From assembly GCA_023078555.1 (NCBI GenBank), contig JALAAN010000027.1, positions 2,501 to 25,022 on the forward strand: DNA of 22,522 nucleotides, given 5' to 3'. Under the pieces are notes generated by a model. That model was not told where the DNA came from. It ran no database searches and was given only the letters and a program-made list of their open reading frames with translations. This stretch comes from Ulva prolifera (Eukaryota; Chlorophyta; Ulvophyceae; Ulvales; Ulvaceae). Within the stretch, counting starts at the first letter, position 1, and the number at the start of each line of letters is the position of its first letter. Shown here piece by piece: positions 19,005 through 22,522 of this stretch. The translations under genes and the position numbers were made by a program.

Positions 19005-19510
19005 GTCGCCGGTAAAGACATGCCACATTCCACTCTCCACTTCCACAATTGTTTGCAAAGCACACGTGTGCCGTATACATCATTAATGAAATGATGTGGG
19101 GACATGCAGGCACCGTGGTCACTGCAAATCTATAGCGGCAGTGGAAATGGAGATGAGTTCAGCATCCCATCAGTACCGAATATGCGTCAAGTTCTGTAGC
19201 AGGGTCAGTGGTGTGTAATATTTCGCATCAAGTCTGCTAATAAGATTTGTAACTCATGCTAGCAGCAGACTCGCCCACAAGACAATTATGCCATAGCAAT
19301 TCTGTGGAATCCCTCCTGCAACTAGTCCCGGTTGGGTACTTGTTGCTGTGTGATTGTCTCTAATTTGCACGCCAAATCGTGCATTGGGTCTATGTGGAGC
19401 GATGTTGGCACTCTATGCCATGTGACAGTACGCTGTGTTACCAATTCATGCAATTGCACAACTTGCAATGCACATCATTGCTCATGTTCAACACTCCTCC
19501 ATGATATACG

Positions 19511-22492
19511 CTAACCAAACGTAGACATCTTCAGTGTTGGAACGAAAAACTGTTCGTTCCGAGTGCTCACTAGAGTACAGTCCACCTGGTCTAGTCGCAC
19601 TCCGTAAGTATAGCCCGCCCCTCCTTGTACGAGTGGCTTCTTCTGTAGCAATGACGGCTTTCTGAGCCTTTCTCCAATGGATGTGTCCGTATACCGCACT
19701 TCATACCCGTGCAGCGGATCTCCCACAGGCTGCAGTTCATGCATTTCCCCCAGCAGAAAGCGTGTTTTCCGAACAACTCCATCTGCTGATGTCTCCTGCC
19801 ACAAGAAGATATCAGAGATCTTCATCACTGTGTTGATGGCACCTACTCCGCCTTCTGCATTCCCTTGGCCTCCATCTAGCAGGAATGGCACGTACGCCAA
19901 GTAGTCAACTTTTGAAGTCTTGGCCTCGGTGGTCCTCACGAGGAAGTGGCCTCCCTTACACGAAGCCATCTTACTGCGAAACAACCGGACGCGTGGTTGC
20001 CCGTTGGCACCATTGCCACCCAACAGACCCGGATTCAGCAGGCCTCCCGCCTCGGACCACAATGCCTCGGTGTCTCCAGCGGCTTTCAGGCTTGTGGCCT
20101 GCAGTGCCTGCTTGACCCGTGTGACCTGCATGAAGAGGACCAGGTGCACAACCACGGACGCTCGTTGCAATGCAACAATGGGCATGTACACGGTGTTTGT
20201 GGTACACGGCGTTTGTGGATCAATGAAGAGGGTGTATGGTCCTCACCGCGAGATGGTCATCGCTCACATCTTGAATGGGCCCAGCGAGCCACTCGTCACC
20301 CGCAGTGTCGTCCCGGGCACCTTTTCTGGTGCGTCCTGCAGGGGGGTCGATCTTGTCCAAGAGCGCAGTTGACTGTGGGCAGCAAGAGGCGATCTTGTCC
20401 AGTGCTTGGACAGCCAAGAAGTGATTGGTTCCCACACATTCTGGGTGGCGTGTAGAGCGGTACTTTGTGATTCGTTTGAAAACCTGCATGCACCTCTCGA
20501 GCCACCACTCCGCAGCAAATGCAGTGGGCCCGCAGAGGCGAGCCTGCTCTGCTACGTGTGCCATGCATGTATGCAGTTGAAATGTCATCAGGTGGTTGGT
20601 GTCAAAGTGCTCCTGGACGAGGACGCTGTACTGAAACAGTGCATCTTGGGCAGCATCAATGTGCTCCGGTTGATGTTGACCTTCTTGATATCGCATGAAG
20701 TATACCACTGCAGTGCGGAGATGTCCCCACATCTCCAGAATCCTCTCGTCCACTCCCGCTTCATGCAGGGCATAAGCGGATACAGTGTCCGCCCAGGTGA
20801 GTTTGTCCTCCATCGTCATGTTGGAGCCACTGCATGCGCCAGAATGTTTGGAGATAACGGTCAGAGGTGGTAATGCTTGGCAATGCCACACGGTGCCAGC
20901 GTGCTGGCCTCAATGCATACACCCTGACATGCACACGTACACCTCGCTGCTCAAGCTATTCAGCAGTTGCATCAAGTGCGCACTGGACGATGTCCGGCAG
21001 AGCTGCGGTGAAGCATGTGGTTCCTCGAAGCTCAGCAACTTGCGCTTTTATTGCCTTCCGCGCGTCTCTTGACAGTATAATGTCGTTGCCTTGTCGCAGC
21101 GGCACCTTGCCACTCCTCGCCATGAGCGCCCAGAAGACTTTGATCAGGCCATTACAGAAAGCGTGTGCTAGCGGGATGCGATGCATAGCCTCTGGCCTGC
21201 AGAGCATAGCCCGGTGGTGTACTGCGAGTGACATGCAATAGGCTCACGAAGCACATCAACGCAGTCATGACCGGACGCTAACCTGTAGTATGGTAGTCTG
21301 CTGAACACACATTTCCCATTACGACCCAATGGCAGGTGTTTCTTGTTGCACTCTTTTTGGAATTTCTCGAACTCACTCTCGTACACTGCACGGTGCACAT
21401 CTCGCCGATGTTGATGATCATGTTGTGTATGCAGTTCTCTTGATTGAATCACCTAGCGATCCTGCTACTTTTCTTGCACATGAGAGTATCGATGAGTATG
21501 GATTAATTGGAACGTACCCTTGGCTTTGTCCTGCACGGTAGCATTTGGCCCAAGGGCAGCCAATTTGTTGTTCAGCTCCGTCACGTAGATCTCTCTCTCT
21601 TTTTCTGTTGCCACCAAGGCAGCTTCCGCGATGAGCTCGTCCAGATCGTCATCAATCAAGAGGAGCTTTGCTGCCTCTTTGTCAAATGAGCCATCCTCAG
21701 CAGAGTATTCGAAGCCTGCATGTGTAGACATGCTGCAAGGTCCGGCTTCAGGCACGATTGGAGCATTTCTTTCAGCCTTGCATGCACAGCCTCCATACGA
21801 TGTGGCGTTCAGTACTGTATCTCCGGGGGACCCATCTTCCGTCGGCTTCCTCTTGACGCCAACAGCATGCAGCGAGGGCATGCTGCTGGAGCAGCAATCC
21901 CCACCGAATGCCGGAGTTTCGCGGCAAATGGTGTGTCCCCATGTAGTGCCATCAATACTGGAAACCAGTGCTCCAGCACGACCGGCAACACGACACTCGC
22001 TGCCTCTGCAGCTTGATGCATTGCCTGAGACGCGGTGTCAAGTGCAGTTTGTGCCCCGAGTAGCTGAGCACTTGCAACGTCGTTGTCCGGATCCGCATTT
22101 TTGGCAATCACAGCTGCTGCGTGGACAGCCTCCGCCGCTTTCAGAGCTTCTGCTGCTTGATTGGCTGCCACATGGAATGGGTGCGGGGCGCTCCAAGCCA
22201 TCGGAATACCGTCAACGTCTGCAAGCATGGGCGCACTTCATGACACCGCGTTCAGCACAGAGTGGTGGAGTCTGAGTGGGCTGAGCTCGCACTGCCTGTG
22301 GTCCGTGATGGGGCGTGGTCACATAGGAAATCAACGGTGTGCTTGAGAATGTGGTCCAGAGTGCCAGGCTCTGTAGGTCCCTCGATAATGATCAGAGGAG
22401 CCACTGCTCGCGCTGTCTGGACAATGTGCATTGGCAAGTCTTCGCACTTCACTGCAATGACAGTGGCAGTCCGTTTGCCCCAGTTCAGCAAC
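19511..22492 (-). CDS. CACTA/EnSpm-type (Tnp2 family) transposase, six predicted exons, 5' end outside the window
   Basis: Predicted minus-strand exons: 22492-22323, 22218-21518, 21385-21293, 21196-20984, 20829-20247 and 20125-19511 (TAG stop). Introns of 104, 132, 96, 154 and 121 bases all have GT...AG ends and keep phase; the best donors are GTACGT at 21517 and GTGAGG at 20246. About 790 residues are in view. Exon 1 has LIIIEGPTEPGTLDHILKHT, the conserved GP-x-EP segment of Transposase_21. Exon 2 has FPVLMALHGDTPF and ACPRC, then an acidic/Ala-rich insert. Exons 3-4 join as LPYYRPEAMHRIPLAHAF, the position of the usual D-x-MH motif, with Glu in place of Asp. Exon 5 has MTMEDKLTWADTVSAYAL and a DUF4218-like HTCMAHVAEQARLCGP...WLERCMQVFKR. 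Exon 6 ends in a domain closing FFVPTLKMSTFG, in the place of DUF4216. The enzyme would cut and paste its own element. One -1 frame change near 21870, just after CPRC, is unexplained: an unplaced intron, an error or inactivation. Terminal inverted repeats are not in the window. Confidence 0.78.
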
Positions 22493-22522
22493 CTGCACTC
22501 GTCACCTCTCTATGCTGATGAG

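Larger units (their letters stand above)
16721..19510. other. Gene-poor stretch with retrotransposon-tail fragments and palindromes
   Basis: No family-level coding match is seen on either strand; open frames are under 110 codons. The stretch holds tail fragments (17762-17778 weak, 17861-17876, 18035-18089), a cagtacaaa microrepeat near 17408-17436, palindromes at 18566-18581 and 18984-18999, a local duplication around caatattgaac (18777-18847), a C13G7 run at 18879-18898 and a TATA-like sequence at 18998-19004. Confidence 0.4.

Noticed and set aside
1..22522. tRNA, rRNA or other structured RNA genes
   Set aside because: I saw no sequence with a convincing B-box and cloverleaf or rRNA core by eye; a covariance-model search would be needed to exclude them.

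Overview
The window looks like nuclear DNA of a eukaryote, most likely a unicellular alga or a similar protist. The coding blocks only make sense as short exons joined by GT-AG introns, there are no ribosome-binding sites or operons, and the gene-poor spacers are packed with minisatellites, palindromes and transposon debris. The reverse transcriptase family with a C-terminal restriction-like endonuclease fits green algae and several other protists. No exact taxon can be named from the sequence alone.

Layout on the + strand. Positions 1-1556 hold no recognisable gene but contain a 43-base poly-C run. Positions 1557-3943 carry the only host-like gene I can support, a three-exon secreted protein with a signal peptide, a Cys-rich module, a phospholipase A2-like catalytic domain and a C-terminal beta-rich domain. 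Positions 3944-5930 are intergenic and include two copies of a 78-base sequence, one of them split by an 81-base segment with intron-like GT...AG ends. From about 5930 to 6669 (minus strand) lies a decayed 3' part of an endonuclease-type retrotransposon. Positions 6670-11497 are mostly gene-poor, with a 27-base tandem repeat and a dispersed repeat shared with 5222-5625.

Positions 11498-15208 (minus strand) hold a nearly full-length but heavily frameshifted non-LTR retrotransposon: reverse transcriptase motifs, Cys-His knuckle, restriction-like endonuclease and a short 3' tail. Fragments of that 3' tail recur elsewhere in the window. One is bounded by a 24-base target-site duplication and another by an 8-base one, so the family appears to have seeded very short 5'-truncated insertions, one of which lies inside an intron of the phospholipase-like gene. 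Positions 15209-19510 are intergenic with a 28-base minisatellite and AT-rich palindromes. Positions 19511-22492 (minus strand, 5' end beyond the window) encode a CACTA/EnSpm-type (Tnp2) DNA transposase in at least six exons, with one unexplained frame change.

The window is therefore a transposon-dominated accessory region around one secreted-enzyme gene. The most interesting signals are the intron-like presence/absence pair at 4313-4580 and the retrotransposon-tail micro-insertions with target-site duplications.
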